Part shown: piece after piece, positions 9,677 through 18,167 of the stretch | Position numbering within the stretch: position 1 is the first letter of the stretch | How the letters are laid out: each line of letters begins with the position of its first letter | DNA from: Marichromatium gracile | GTDB lineage: Bacteria > Pseudomonadota > Gammaproteobacteria > Chromatiales > Chromatiaceae | NCBI RefSeq assembly: GCF_004343155.1 | Contig: NZ_SMDC01000003.1 | Location: 1 to 64,000, forward strand | DNA: 64,000 nucleotides | Direction: 5' to 3' | Translations under genes and position numbers: made by a program | The notes under the pieces: model-generated | What the model was told of the DNA's origin: nothing | What the model saw: only the letters and a program-made list of their open reading frames with translations | The model's database searches: none

Positions 9677-10417
9677 ATGTCTCGTATTGCGCTCGTCACC
9701 GGTGGTATCGGCGGTATCGGGACCGCCATCTGCAAGCGCCTCGCCGCCGATGGCTGCGTGGTGATCGCCAACCACCATCCCGCCGAGACCGAGGTCGCCG
9801 AGACCTGGAAGCGCGAGCGCGCCGCCGAGGGGTTGGAGTTCGACACCATCGCCGCCGACGTGGCCGATCCCGAGGACTGCGCACGGATGGCCGCAGCGAT
9901 CGCCGAGCGTCATGGTCCGGTCGACATCCTCGTCAATTGCGCCGGCATCACCCGCGACAAGACCTTCAAGCGGATGGAGCCGGAGCACTGGAACGCCGTC
10001 CTCGACATCAACCTCAAGAGCGTCTTCAATGTCACCAAGCCGCTCTGGGAAGGCATGCTCGAGCGCGGTTTCGGGCGTATCATCAACATCTCGTCGGTGA
10101 ATGGCCAAAAGGGTCAGTTCGGTCAGACCAACTACTCGGCGGCCAAGGCCGGCATGCACGGCTTCACCATGGCGCTGGCTCAGGAAGGGGCCGCCAAGGG
10201 TGTGACCGTGAACACGGTTTCGCCCGGTTATGTCGAGACTGCCATGACCCTGGCAATGAAGGACGAGGTCCGCGAGAGTATCATCTCCGGTATCCCGATG
10301 CGCCGCATGGCGCAGCCCGAAGAGATCGCCGCCGCGGTCGCCTTCCTCGCGAGCGACGAGACCGCCTATGTCACCGGCGCCAATCTGCCGGTCAATGGCG
10401 GACTCTTCATCCACTGA
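9677..10417 (+). CDS. phaB: Acetoacetyl-CoA reductase PhaB
   Basis: 246-aa NADPH-type short-chain dehydrogenase reducing acetoacetyl-CoA to (R)-3-hydroxybutyryl-CoA, the PhaC/PhaE substrate. The cofactor motif is TGGIGGIG (residues 8-15). N112, S140, Y153 and K157 form the SDR tetrad, in NISSVNGQKGQFGQTNYSAAKAG. The frame is open upstream, but ATG at 9677 has GAGGAGGA 8 nt before it and gives the standard N-terminus. It is the last gene of the phaA-phaR-phaP-phaB block. Confidence 0.97.
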   Translation: MSRIALVTGGIGGIGTAICKRLAADGCVVIANHHPAETEVAETWKRERAAEGLEFDTIAADVADPEDCARMAAAIAERHGPVDILVNCAGITRDKTFKRMEPEHWNAVLDINLKSVFNVTKPLWEGMLERGFGRIINISSVNGQKGQFGQTNYSAAKAGMHGFTMALAQEGAAKGVTVNTVSPGYVETAMTLAMKDEVRESIISGIPMRRMAQPEEIAAAVAFLASDETAYVTGANLPVNGGLFIH

Positions 10418-10427
10418 ATTCGGACGA

Positions 10428-10457
10428 GGTCCGGCGAAAAAAACACCATGCCGGACC
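10428..10457. repeat. Hairpin directly after phaB
   Basis: GGTCCGGC (10428-10435) and GCCGGACC (10450-10457) form an 8-bp stem around an A-rich 14-nt loop, 10 bp after the phaB stop. It precedes the stronger intrinsic terminator at 10509 and may be a first 3'-end structure. Confidence 0.55.
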
Positions 10458-10508
10458 CCAATGGTCCTACAGAGTCCTCCTCGTCTCTCTCACTATGAGA
10501 CGTTTGCA

Positions 10509-10535
10509 GCCCGGCCCCGCGCCGGGCTTTTTTTT
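10509..10535 (+). terminator. Intrinsic terminator of the phaA-phaB operon
   Basis: GCCCGGC (10509-10515), loop CCCGC, GCCGGGC (10521-10527), then eight T residues (10528-10535). This is the clearest Rho-independent terminator in the window. It closes the PHA operon just before the convergent glycosyltransferase gene that ends at 10547. Confidence 0.93.
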
Positions 10536-10546
10536 GTCTGCCCGAA

Positions 10547-11440
10547 TCAGCGCGCGCGGTAGCGCAGCGCCAGGAGTCGCTTGAGTGCGGCGAGTGTCGG
10601 GGTGGTGTTGATCAGCAGCGGCAGCGCGCCCTTGAGGTTGCCGCGGTTGACCAGGCGGAGGAAGTCGCCCGGCGGTAGCGTCTCGCCGGCGAGGCGGCGA
10701 CGCAGGATCTCGAGCGAGTCGAGGTGGCGCGGGGCGAGCTGGTCGCGATGCTTGGCGACGAAGCGTCCCAGTCCCTCGAGCACCCGGGTACGATCCCCGG
10801 AGATGCGTGCCAGCTCGTGGTCCTTGAACTGCACATAGCTCGCCTCGCGCAAGCGGTAGGCGGCGCCGCGCGCCGTCACCAGTCGTACCCAGGTGTCGTA
10901 GTCCTGCAGTGCCGGCAGCGCCGGGTCGAAGCCGCCGATCTCGCGCAGCCACGCGGTGCGGGTGAGGACCTGATTGCCCAGCCGGTTGTAATGGAGCATC
11001 GCCTCGAGGTCGATCCGCCCGACATCGACCCGGCGGGTGATGTCGCCCCGTGGGGTGCGCTCGCGGACGGAGCTGCTCACGCACGACCACTGCCCCTCGG
11101 CGAAGCGTGCCAGCAGCCCGCTCAACCGCCCTGGGAGGAAGGCGTCGTCGTCGTCGAGCCCGGTGATCAGCGCGCCGCGCGCATCGGCGATGGCGCGATT
11201 GCGCGCGGCGCAGGCCCCGCCCGGCTCGGGCTGGCGCAGATAGCGCAGCCGCGCGCGTGCCGGGTGCGCCGCGATCCGCGCCGCGGTGTCATCGGTCGAG
11301 GCGTCGTCGACCACGATCAGCTCCAGGTGCGGATAGTCCTGGGCGAGTACCGAGTCGATCGCGCGCATCAGCAGCGCGGCGCGGTTGCGGGTCGGCAGGT
11401 AGACGCTGATCAGCGGGTGTTCGGCGAGGATCTCGGGCAT
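10547..11440 (-). CDS. Family 2 glycosyltransferase
   Basis: 297-aa GT-A-fold transferase. N-terminal ISVYLPTRNRAALLMRAIDSVLAQDYPHLELIVVDDASTDDT is the nucleotide-sugar binding part, and GLDDDDAFLPGRL supplies the metal-binding aspartates. No membrane segment is visible. It is third in a minus-strand unit with the HprK-like and asparagine-synthetase-like genes (4-bp gap to the latter) at the edge of the polysaccharide locus. Donor and acceptor are unknown. Confidence 0.9.
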   Translation of the reverse strand: MPEILAEHPLISVYLPTRNRAALLMRAIDSVLAQDYPHLELIVVDDASTDDTAARIAAHPARARLRYLRQPEPGGACAARNRAIADARGALITGLDDDDAFLPGRLSGLLARFAEGQWSCVSSSVRERTPRGDITRRVDVGRIDLEAMLHYNRLGNQVLTRTAWLREIGGFDPALPALQDYDTWVRLVTARGAAYRLREASYVQFKDHELARISGDRTRVLEGLGRFVAKHRDQLAPRHLDSLEILRRRLAGETLPPGDFLRLVNRGNLKGALPLLINTTPTLAALKRLLALRYRAR

Positions 11441-11444
11441 CGGG

Positions 11445-13187
11445 TCAGGGCAGGGGTTGGTCGCGCCAGGCGGCGAGCCCGGTCGCGCCGCGCGCCGGGT
11501 CGAGCTGGGTGGCGAGGTTGAGCAGGGCGAGCAATTGTGCTCGGGGGCGCTGGTCGGCGGTGGCGAGGAGCGGCCGCCAGGCGCCCGGGTCGAGCTCGGG
11601 GCAGTGTTCGAGCTGATGGCGCAGCAGCCCGATGAGCGGTGCCCTCGGGTCGAGGCCGCGTCGGCGTCGGATCAGCTGCTGGAGCCTGCGCGCCGGTCGC
11701 GGGTGCGCCTTGGCCAGCGTCTCGAGGCGGTGATGGATGAGAAAACGTGGCGAGCCCAGCGCCCCCGGGACCCCGGCGCGGGGTAGAGCGGCCAGCGTCG
11801 GGTCGAGCCGTTCGAGCAGGGCGCGATAGAGCCGGTAGTCGCGCTTGAGCGCGCGCGGCGCGGCGAGGGCGGCGCGCAGGAAGGGCAGTGAGTAGAAGGG
11901 GGTGAGGCTGGGGAACCAGTGACGGTTGCGGTCCTCGCCCTCGAACAGCCAGCGCCGGGCGCGCTCGTGGATGAGGAAGCGGGCATGGAGGGCGTTGCCC
12001 TCGTCCTCTGGATAGGCGGCGAAGTGCGCGCGCAGGGCGCGCTCCAGGTCCGCGCGCTCCAGTCCCGTCAGGGCGGCGCACTGATCGAGGGTGAAGCGCC
12101 CGCGGCGCGCCACGATGTAGTCACAGGCCGCGCGCGCGTCGCGCAGCGCCAGCCCGGCGCCGAGGTCGGGCAGCAGCTTGTCGCCGCCGTCGCCGGTGAC
12201 ATAGCTCATCGTGCTGCCGTAGCGCGCGCGGAGGTGATCGAAGAAGGGCAGGTGGAAGGCGAGATCGAGGTCGTTGAGTCCCTGCTTGATCTGCAACAGT
12301 CGCAGATAGTCGGCGCCGGTGCTGGGCGGTACCTCGAAGCAGTGCCAGGGGCGATCGAGGTGTTGCGCGACCGTCGCGGCGAGCCGTTGTTCGCTCGCGG
12401 CATACCAGCCGGCGCGCGCCATGCTCGCGCAGCTGAAGGGGGTGCCGGTGGCGGCGAGACCGGCGGCCACCGTGCGCGAGTCGAGCCCGCCGCTGAGCGC
12501 CAGCACCGGCGTGTCGGCGCGTCTGCTCAGTCGCTCACAGGCGGTGATGAAGTGATCGGCGAGTACCGCGGCCTGTTGGTTCAGGCTCGCGTCGCTGTGC
12601 GGCGTCTCGACGCTGAGTCGCGCCAGGGTGCGGCGCTCGGTGTTGGCCCCGGCGTCGATCCGCAGCAGCGTCGCCGGGGCGAGCAGGGCGATGGCGCGCC
12701 ACGGCGTGCGCTCGCCCAGACCGTGACCGAACAGCAGCATCTCGGCGGCGCCCAGCGGGTCGGTGGTGCGATCGGGGTCGGCGGCGACGGCGCGGGCGAT
12801 GTCTCGGCTGACGAGGATGGCGCCGGGGCGCTCGAGCAGATAGAGCGGGCGGCGTGCCAGCAGGTCGTTGACGATCAGCCAGCGCTCGCTCGCCTTGTCG
12901 TGGATCAGCAGCACGAAGTCGCCGTCGAGCGTCTCCAACGTTGCGCCGGCCGCCGCCCAGTCCTCGTCGAGCAGTGCCTCGATCAGGCGTCGTGGCGGTG
13001 CGTGGTCGCAGCCCTCGATCCAACCGTCGAGCAATACCCGTGTGCGATGATCCTCCCAGCTGCGCGTCGGCTCGCTCGCCGTCGGGTCGAGCTCGAGTGA
13101 CGCGCCGGGAGCGGCGAGCACCGACTCTCGGGGTGTGAGTCGGTGCAGCCGCTGCGCCGGGTCGATGCGCAGCGTCAGGCCGGACAT
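11445..13187 (-). CDS. Asparagine-synthetase-like amidotransferase lacking the Cys2 nucleophile
   Basis: 580-aa protein with an N-terminal Ntn-hydrolase-like region and a C-terminal ATP-pyrophosphatase domain. The PP-loop SGGLDSRT lies in LALSGGLDSRTVAAGL. True AsnB enzymes begin Met-Cys-Gly and use Cys2 to hydrolyse glutamine. Here the start is MSGLTLRI, so the nucleophile is Ser, and glutamine-dependent ammonia production is doubtful. Lasso-peptide cyclases and several polysaccharide-locus homologues share this loss. It overlaps the upstream HprK-like gene by 13 bp, implying translational coupling. In this context it may amidate or otherwise activate a carboxylate on a glycan or peptide; that is inference. 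Confidence 0.82.
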   Translation of the reverse strand: MSGLTLRIDPAQRLHRLTPRESVLAAPGASLELDPTASEPTRSWEDHRTRVLLDGWIEGCDHAPPRRLIEALLDEDWAAAGATLETLDGDFVLLIHDKASERWLIVNDLLARRPLYLLERPGAILVSRDIARAVAADPDRTTDPLGAAEMLLFGHGLGERTPWRAIALLAPATLLRIDAGANTERRTLARLSVETPHSDASLNQQAAVLADHFITACERLSRRADTPVLALSGGLDSRTVAAGLAATGTPFSCASMARAGWYAASEQRLAATVAQHLDRPWHCFEVPPSTGADYLRLLQIKQGLNDLDLAFHLPFFDHLRARYGSTMSYVTGDGGDKLLPDLGAGLALRDARAACDYIVARRGRFTLDQCAALTGLERADLERALRAHFAAYPEDEGNALHARFLIHERARRWLFEGEDRNRHWFPSLTPFYSLPFLRAALAAPRALKRDYRLYRALLERLDPTLAALPRAGVPGALGSPRFLIHHRLETLAKAHPRPARRLQQLIRRRRGLDPRAPLIGLLRHQLEHCPELDPGAWRPLLATADQRPRAQLLALLNLATQLDPARGATGLAAWRDQPLP

Positions 13188-14332
13188 GGCGTGGTGGTCT
13201 CCGGTTCGAGGTCGGCGAGTCGGCGGGCCAGTCGGTCGGCGAGTTCAGCCGTACTTGCCTGCTCCGCGACCGCGAGACCGAATCCGGGGACACCCGCGAG
13301 GTTGCGCTCGAGCAGCGTGGTCAGATCGGCGCTGTCCGGGTCGGGATGTGCGTAGTCGCTCATCGCCTCGAGCGGCCCCATGCCCCCCAGATAGAGCCGC
13401 TCGATGGCGACCAGCTGGCGCAACAGGCGCGTCGCTGCGAGCGGTGCGCAGTCCTGCCGCTCCCCGGGGGCCAGCACGAAGAGCGCGTCGGGCCGGGCGC
13501 TGGAGAGGATCCGCGCGCTTGGCAGGTGTCTGGTCAGGTCCTGGGGGAAGGCGGGGTTGATCAAGGGTTGCAGCAGCGGTTGCAGCTTTTCGCTGATCGT
13601 TCGCGAGGCGACGTGCTGCAGCCGGTCGAGCAGCCGCCGCAGCGGCTGCGAGCGGATCGTTCGCGGTGCGTCGGGGCCGTCCAGCCGTTCCGCCAGCCAG
13701 GGCAGGGCGCTGAGATGATGGCGGCGGATGACCAAGCGGTGTTCGAACAGGTGCGCCCGCCCCTGGTGCAGCAGCAGCTTGTCATCGGCGAGATAGTCCC
13801 AGCCGCGATCGAGCAGCTCCAGTGTCAGGTGGGTCTTGCGGCTGCGTCTGGGGCCGAGCACGAGTGCGGTGCGACCGTGCGGATCGCGCAACGCCGCGGC
13901 ATGGAGCAGCAGCCCGCCGCGCCGGGTCGCGCTAAGATGGATGGCGAACAGCAGCGCGTTGTAGAAGCGCTTGATGGCCCCGGCGCGGCGCGAGACCAGG
14001 AGGCGCACCGGGGTGCCCGGGTCGAGGATCAGGTCGGGATGGCCGCGATGGCTGTAGAGTAGGACGCGCCGCCCCTCGAACCAGACCGTGGAGACCTGCT
14101 GAGGGGCGACCCGCGGGGTGAGTTCGCGCAGCATGGCTGCGCTCTCCGGCAGCGGCGCGCAGAGGACGTCGGGCGCACCCCCGGTGGGCTCGACCCGGAA
14201 GTGGCCGAGCCGCTTGCGCACCACGGCGACATGGCTTGTGGAAAGCTGCTGCAGCCGAACATGGACCAGTCGGTGCAGCTCGAGTTCGAGATCGGTCATG
14301 CGAGGACATCCACGACAAACTGGTTGCAGCAT
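13175..14332 (-). CDS. HPr-kinase-like P-loop protein
   Basis: Up to 385 aa. The core (LLLHAAALRDPHGRTALVLG, a degenerate P-loop at 160-168 and DYLADDKLLL near 179-188) matches HprK-related kinases found with asparagine-synthetase-like genes in peptide and polysaccharide loci. The Walker A is unusual: GPRRSRKTH replaces the GxxxxGKT consensus, with Arg in place of the Gly before Lys, so activity is uncertain. A start at 14299 (MTDLELELHR) is also plausible. It heads the three-gene minus-strand unit and is divergent from the Wzy gene. It is not the true HPr kinase, which lies at the right end of the window. Confidence 0.78.
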   Translation of the reverse strand: MLQPVCRGCPRMTDLELELHRLVHVRLQQLSTSHVAVVRKRLGHFRVEPTGGAPDVLCAPLPESAAMLRELTPRVAPQQVSTVWFEGRRVLLYSHRGHPDLILDPGTPVRLLVSRRAGAIKRFYNALLFAIHLSATRRGGLLLHAAALRDPHGRTALVLGPRRSRKTHLTLELLDRGWDYLADDKLLLHQGRAHLFEHRLVIRRHHLSALPWLAERLDGPDAPRTIRSQPLRRLLDRLQHVASRTISEKLQPLLQPLINPAFPQDLTRHLPSARILSSARPDALFVLAPGERQDCAPLAATRLLRQLVAIERLYLGGMGPLEAMSDYAHPDPDSADLTTLLERNLAGVPGFGLAVAEQASTAELADRLARRLADLEPETTTPCPA

Positions 14333-14407
14333 ACATCAGGGCGTGACCGACCATGACTCCGGCCTTGCCGGGCGGCGGGTCTGGGCGAACGCCACGGGCA
14401 GGGTGAG

Positions 14408-15814
14408 ATGAGACGATCGAGCAGAGCCGCCGCCAACCCGCTGTGGGGCGGTTTCATCGTGCTGATGGTGGTCGCGACCCTGCTGCCGCTGTGGACCCCC
14501 TGGCCTGCGCTTGCGCTGCTCCCGGGGGTCGCCCTCGGCGCCCTGGTGCTGCTCGGGCGCGCGCCGAGCTGGGGGCTCTACGCGATCGTCTTCCTGATCC
14601 CCTTCGGTAACTTCCGCCAACTCGGCGGTCCGCTCGCGGACGTCAAGATCCACTGGGTGCTGGCGCTGGTGTTGCTCGTGGTGCTGGCGTTGCGATTGCT
14701 TCGCGAGCAGCAGGCCGTCGGCCTGCTGCGCTCCAATCTGTGGCCCTGGTGGGGGCTGTTTCTCGCCGTCAGTCTGTTCTCCACGCTGTGGTCGGCCTAT
14801 CCGCTGGAGGCCGGTCAGCAGGTGGTGCTGACCCTGGTGGCGATGGCCTTCTTCGCCCTGGTACTGGTCTTTCTCGATGCCCACGCGCTGGTGCGACAGC
14901 TGCCGGTGGTGATCGTCGCTTCGGTCTCGCTCGGCTCGATGTTCGCGCTGATCGGCTATCTGTTCGGTGTGTCCTGGTTCGCGATCGAGGTGGGTGACGA
15001 CTTCACCCGCAGCACCGGCGTGACCAGCGACCCCAACAATCTGGCGATGCTGATCATCTTCGTGTTGCCCTTCGTGGTGTTCTGGCTGGCCCATGGCCGT
15101 CGGCCACTGGTCCGGCTGGCGGCGCTGGTGCTGCTGGCGATCAACCTCGGTGCCATGGTGGTGAGCTTCTCGCGCAGCGGCGGGCTGGTGACGGCGCTGT
15201 TGCTGGCGACGCTGCTGGTGGTCAATGCGCGCGGACTGCGTCCGCGTCATCTCGGGTTGCTGTTCGCCGGCGGGGCGATGGCGTTGCTGGTGGCGTTGCT
15301 GCTGGTGCCGCAGGGTTACTGGGAGCGTCAGGCGACGCTCACCGCCTCGGACACCGACCGCTCGATCAACCGTCGTGCCTCCTATCTGGTGGTGGCCGGC
15401 GATGCCTTCGAGCAGCGCCCGCTGATCGGGCACGGCCCGGGCACCTTCCGCGAACTCTATGCCAAGACCGACTGGGCGCAGCGTTTCGATCGCGAGGGCG
15501 CGACCAATCGTCGCTTTGCCCACAACACCTATCTCGAGGTGGTGGTCGGCACCGGGGTGCTGGGGTTGATCTGCTTTCTCGGCCTGCTGGCGGTGGCGGC
15601 GCGCAACCTCTGGCTGGCGCGTCGGCTGTTGCTGGCGCGCGGTGATCCCTATCATGCCGCGCAGGTGTTGCACTATCTGCTCGCCTTCCTCTTTCTGTTG
15701 CTCTACATGGCGATGTTCAGCGACGTGTTCCAGAAGTACATGCTGCTCTCGCTCGGGGTGTCGCAGCTGTGGCTGCGCTTCGCGCTCAGCGTCGCGGACG
15801 AGGGGACGGGGTGA
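14408..15814 (+). CDS. O-antigen ligase/polymerase-like membrane protein (Wzy)
   Basis: 468-aa polytopic membrane protein with roughly ten or more hydrophobic segments and the Wzy_C/O-antigen ligase region. This includes the long periplasmic loop ending in AHNTYLEVVVGTGVLG. Proteins of this type polymerise lipid-linked repeat units or ligate glycans at the periplasmic face. The ATG at 14408 is preceded by GGGTGAG. Its stop overlaps the GTG of the next glycosyltransferase by 4 bp, so these are translationally coupled. Polymerase versus ligase cannot be told apart here; the locus context favours Wzy. Confidence 0.88.
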   Translation: MRRSSRAAANPLWGGFIVLMVVATLLPLWTPWPALALLPGVALGALVLLGRAPSWGLYAIVFLIPFGNFRQLGGPLADVKIHWVLALVLLVVLALRLLREQQAVGLLRSNLWPWWGLFLAVSLFSTLWSAYPLEAGQQVVLTLVAMAFFALVLVFLDAHALVRQLPVVIVASVSLGSMFALIGYLFGVSWFAIEVGDDFTRSTGVTSDPNNLAMLIIFVLPFVVFWLAHGRRPLVRLAALVLLAINLGAMVVSFSRSGGLVTALLLATLLVVNARGLRPRHLGLLFAGGAMALLVALLLVPQGYWERQATLTASDTDRSINRRASYLVVAGDAFEQRPLIGHGPGTFRELYAKTDWAQRFDREGATNRRFAHNTYLEVVVGTGVLGLICFLGLLAVAARNLWLARRLLLARGDPYHAAQVLHYLLAFLFLLLYMAMFSDVFQKYMLLSLGVSQLWLRFALSVADEGTG

Positions 15815-16950
15815 CGGTGTCGCTCGTCATCCTGCTGTCTGTCGCTGCCGCCATAGCCATCGCTGCGCTACTGGCGCTGCCCGCGCTGCTGACCCTGCTG
15901 CCCGAGCGTGAGCCGGGCGCGAGGCTGGGCGGCGGATTGCCGGGGACGGTGTCGCTGATCGTCCCGGTGCACGGCTCGGGCGCGGCGCTCGCGGCCAAGC
16001 TCGACTCGCTGCGTGGTCAGCGCTGGGGTCCGGGTCGGCTGGAGCTGATCCTCTCGCTCGACGGTCCGGTCGCCGACCTGCCAGTACTCCCCGACCTGCC
16101 CGGGGTCGATTGCCGGGTGCTCCGCAACCCGCGTCGCGGCAAGTACGGCGCGCTCAACGCCGCGGTCGCGGCGAGTGCGGGCGAGTTGCTGCTGTTCTCC
16201 GATCTCGACGCCCGACTCGCCCCCGGTGCGCTGGCGGCGATGGTCGCGGTCTTCGCCGAGGCCGATGTCGGCGCCGCCTGCGCGCGTGTCGCGGTCGATC
16301 GTGAGGACGGGCTGATGCAGGCGCGTTACTGGGACCACGAGAGCCGGCTCAAGGCGCGCGAGATGGCCCGGCTGGGCTCGATCACCGCGAGCAACGGCAC
16401 CCTGCTGGCGATCCGGCGCGTGCTGTTCCGACCGATCCCGGCAGGCGTGGTCGACGACCTCTTCGTCGGGCTGTGCGCCGTCGGCGCCGGGCGGCGCTTC
16501 GTCTTCGTGCCCGAGGCGGTGGCGCTGATGCCGCCGCCGGCGCGCACCCTGCGCCGGGTGTTCGCGCGTCAGCGGCGCATCGTCTGTCGCGGGCTCAACG
16601 CCCTGCGCCACTGTCCGCAGGCGCTCTCGGTAAGACGCCACGGTCGTTATGCGCTGGCGCTGATCGCGCACAAGGTGTTGCGCCGCGCCTTTCCGCTGGC
16701 GCTGGTGCTGGGGCTCGCGGCGCTGCTCGCGCTGGCGCTGCACGACGGCGGCGGCTGGCTGGTGCTGGCGCTGGCGGCGCTGGGCGGGCTCGGGGGCGCG
16801 CTCGGGCTGGTCGCGGCGCTCGGGCTCGATCGTGACCCCGGGCGCTGGCCGCGGGTGCTGACGCTCGTCCCCTGGGCGCTGTGCGTCAACGCCGGGATCG
16901 CGATGGGCTGGTACGACTTCCTGCGCGGGCGGCGGGTGACCCAATGGTGA
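15811..16950 (+). CDS. Membrane-associated family 2 glycosyltransferase
   Basis: 379 aa from GTG at 15811, which overlaps the Wzy stop as GTGA and follows GGGGACGGG. An N-terminal transmembrane helix (about residues 3-30) precedes a GT-A domain with LSLDGP, FSDLDARLAPG (DxD) and QRRIVCRG (Q/RxxRW-like). One or two further hydrophobic segments lie near 290-350. The architecture resembles processive or polyprenol-linked-sugar transferases acting at the inner membrane. It is the middle gene of a coupled Wzy-GT2-GT4 trio. Confidence 0.88.
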   Translation: MTVSLVILLSVAAAIAIAALLALPALLTLLPEREPGARLGGGLPGTVSLIVPVHGSGAALAAKLDSLRGQRWGPGRLELILSLDGPVADLPVLPDLPGVDCRVLRNPRRGKYGALNAAVAASAGELLLFSDLDARLAPGALAAMVAVFAEADVGAACARVAVDREDGLMQARYWDHESRLKAREMARLGSITASNGTLLAIRRVLFRPIPAGVVDDLFVGLCAVGAGRRFVFVPEAVALMPPPARTLRRVFARQRRIVCRGLNALRHCPQALSVRRHGRYALALIAHKVLRRAFPLALVLGLAALLALALHDGGGWLVLALAALGGLGGALGLVAALGLDRDPGRWPRVLTLVPWALCVNAGIAMGWYDFLRGRRVTQW

Positions 16951-18167
16951 GGGTCGGCTATCTGGTCTCGCGCTTCCCCACCTTCACCGAGACCTTCGTG
17001 CTCGACGAGATGCTCGCGCTGGAGGCGCTGGGCGCCGAGATCACCCTCTTTCCGCTGCTGCGCGAGCGTCCGCGCGCCACCCATCCGCAGCTGGCGCACC
17101 TGCGCGCCGAGGTGGTCTACAGCCGCTTCGTCTCGGGGCCGATCCTGCGCGCCAACCTGGCGCTGGCGCTGCGCCGTCCCTGGCGCTATCTGCGCACCCT
17201 GATCGAGACCTTCGCGCGGGTCGCACCCAGCCGCAATTTCACCCTGGGCGCGGCCGGGATCTTCCTCAAATCGGTCTATATCGCCCACGAGGCCGAGCGT
17301 CGCGGCATCGGTCGGCTGCACGCGCACTTCTGTACCCATCCGACGCTCGCCGCCTGGATCGCGCACCGGCTCACCGGGGCGCGCTACAGCTTCACCGCGC
17401 ACGGCAGCGATCTCCACGTCGATCAGACCATGCTCGCCGAGAAGCTGCGTCGTGCCGACTTCGCGGTGATGATCTCGCGCTACAACCGCGACTTCACCCT
17501 GGCGCGGGTGGGCGCGCGCTGGGCCGAGCGGCTGCGGGTGATCCACTGCGGTATCGACACCGGCGCCTTCGCCCCGCTGCCACCGCGCGCCGATGCCGGC
17601 GACGGGGTGCTACACATCCTCTGCGTCGCCTCGCTGCGCCGGGTCAAGGGGCATGTCCATCTGCTGCGGGCCTGCGCCCAGCTTGCGGCCGAGGGGCGGG
17701 ACTGGACCCTGACCCTGGTCGGCGACGGCCGGCTGCGCGCCGAGCTGGAGGCCGAGTGCCGGGCGCTGGGGATCGCCCCGCGCGTCCGTTTCCTCGGCCA
17801 GCTCACCCGGCCCGAGGTCACCGCCTGTCTGCGCGATTGTGACGTGGTGGCGTTGACCAGCGTGCAGGACGCCCGGGGGCGGCGCGAGGGCATCCCGGTG
17901 TCGCTGATGGAGGCGCTGGCCGTCGAGCGCCCGGTGGTGGCCAGCCGGCTCTCGGGGATCCCCGAACTGGTCGAGCACGGGCGCACCGGCTTGTTGGCCG
18001 CGCCGGGCGAGCCGGCCGCGATCGCCGCGGCCCTGGCGCGGGTGGCCGATCATCCAGAGGAGGCGCGCGCGCTGGCACGCGCCGGGCGCGCGCGGGTGCT
18101 CGCCGAGTTCGATCTGTCCGACAACGCCGCGCGGCTCCATGCCGCGTTGGCCGCCTCACCCGGCTAG
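16944..18167 (+). CDS. Family 4 glycosyltransferase (WcaL-like)
   Basis: 407-aa GT-B enzyme starting at the ATG at 16944, which overlaps the previous stop by 7 bp. The N-terminus VGYLVSRFPTFTETFVLDEM is typical of colanic-acid/exopolysaccharide WcaL-type transferases. The C-terminal half has the GT4 donor-binding pattern (GIPVSLMEALAVERPVVASRLSGIPELVEHGRTGLL, with the E-x7-E motif). It should add a sugar to the lipid-linked repeat unit in the cytoplasm. Its 3' end overlaps the convergent lyase-like gene by 4 bp. Confidence 0.92.
   Translation: MVRVGYLVSRFPTFTETFVLDEMLALEALGAEITLFPLLRERPRATHPQLAHLRAEVVYSRFVSGPILRANLALALRRPWRYLRTLIETFARVAPSRNFTLGAAGIFLKSVYIAHEAERRGIGRLHAHFCTHPTLAAWIAHRLTGARYSFTAHGSDLHVDQTMLAEKLRRADFAVMISRYNRDFTLARVGARWAERLRVIHCGIDTGAFAPLPPRADAGDGVLHILCVASLRRVKGHVHLLRACAQLAAEGRDWTLTLVGDGRLRAELEAECRALGIAPRVRFLGQLTRPEVTACLRDCDVVALTSVQDARGRREGIPVSLMEALAVERPVVASRLSGIPELVEHGRTGLLAAPGEPAAIAAALARVADHPEEARALARAGRARVLAEFDLSDNAARLHAALAASPG

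Noticed and set aside
12535-13293. 252-codon minus-strand frame over the synthetase-like gene start
   Set aside because: Alternative frame of the synthetase and HprK-like junction; composition typical of shadow ORFs.
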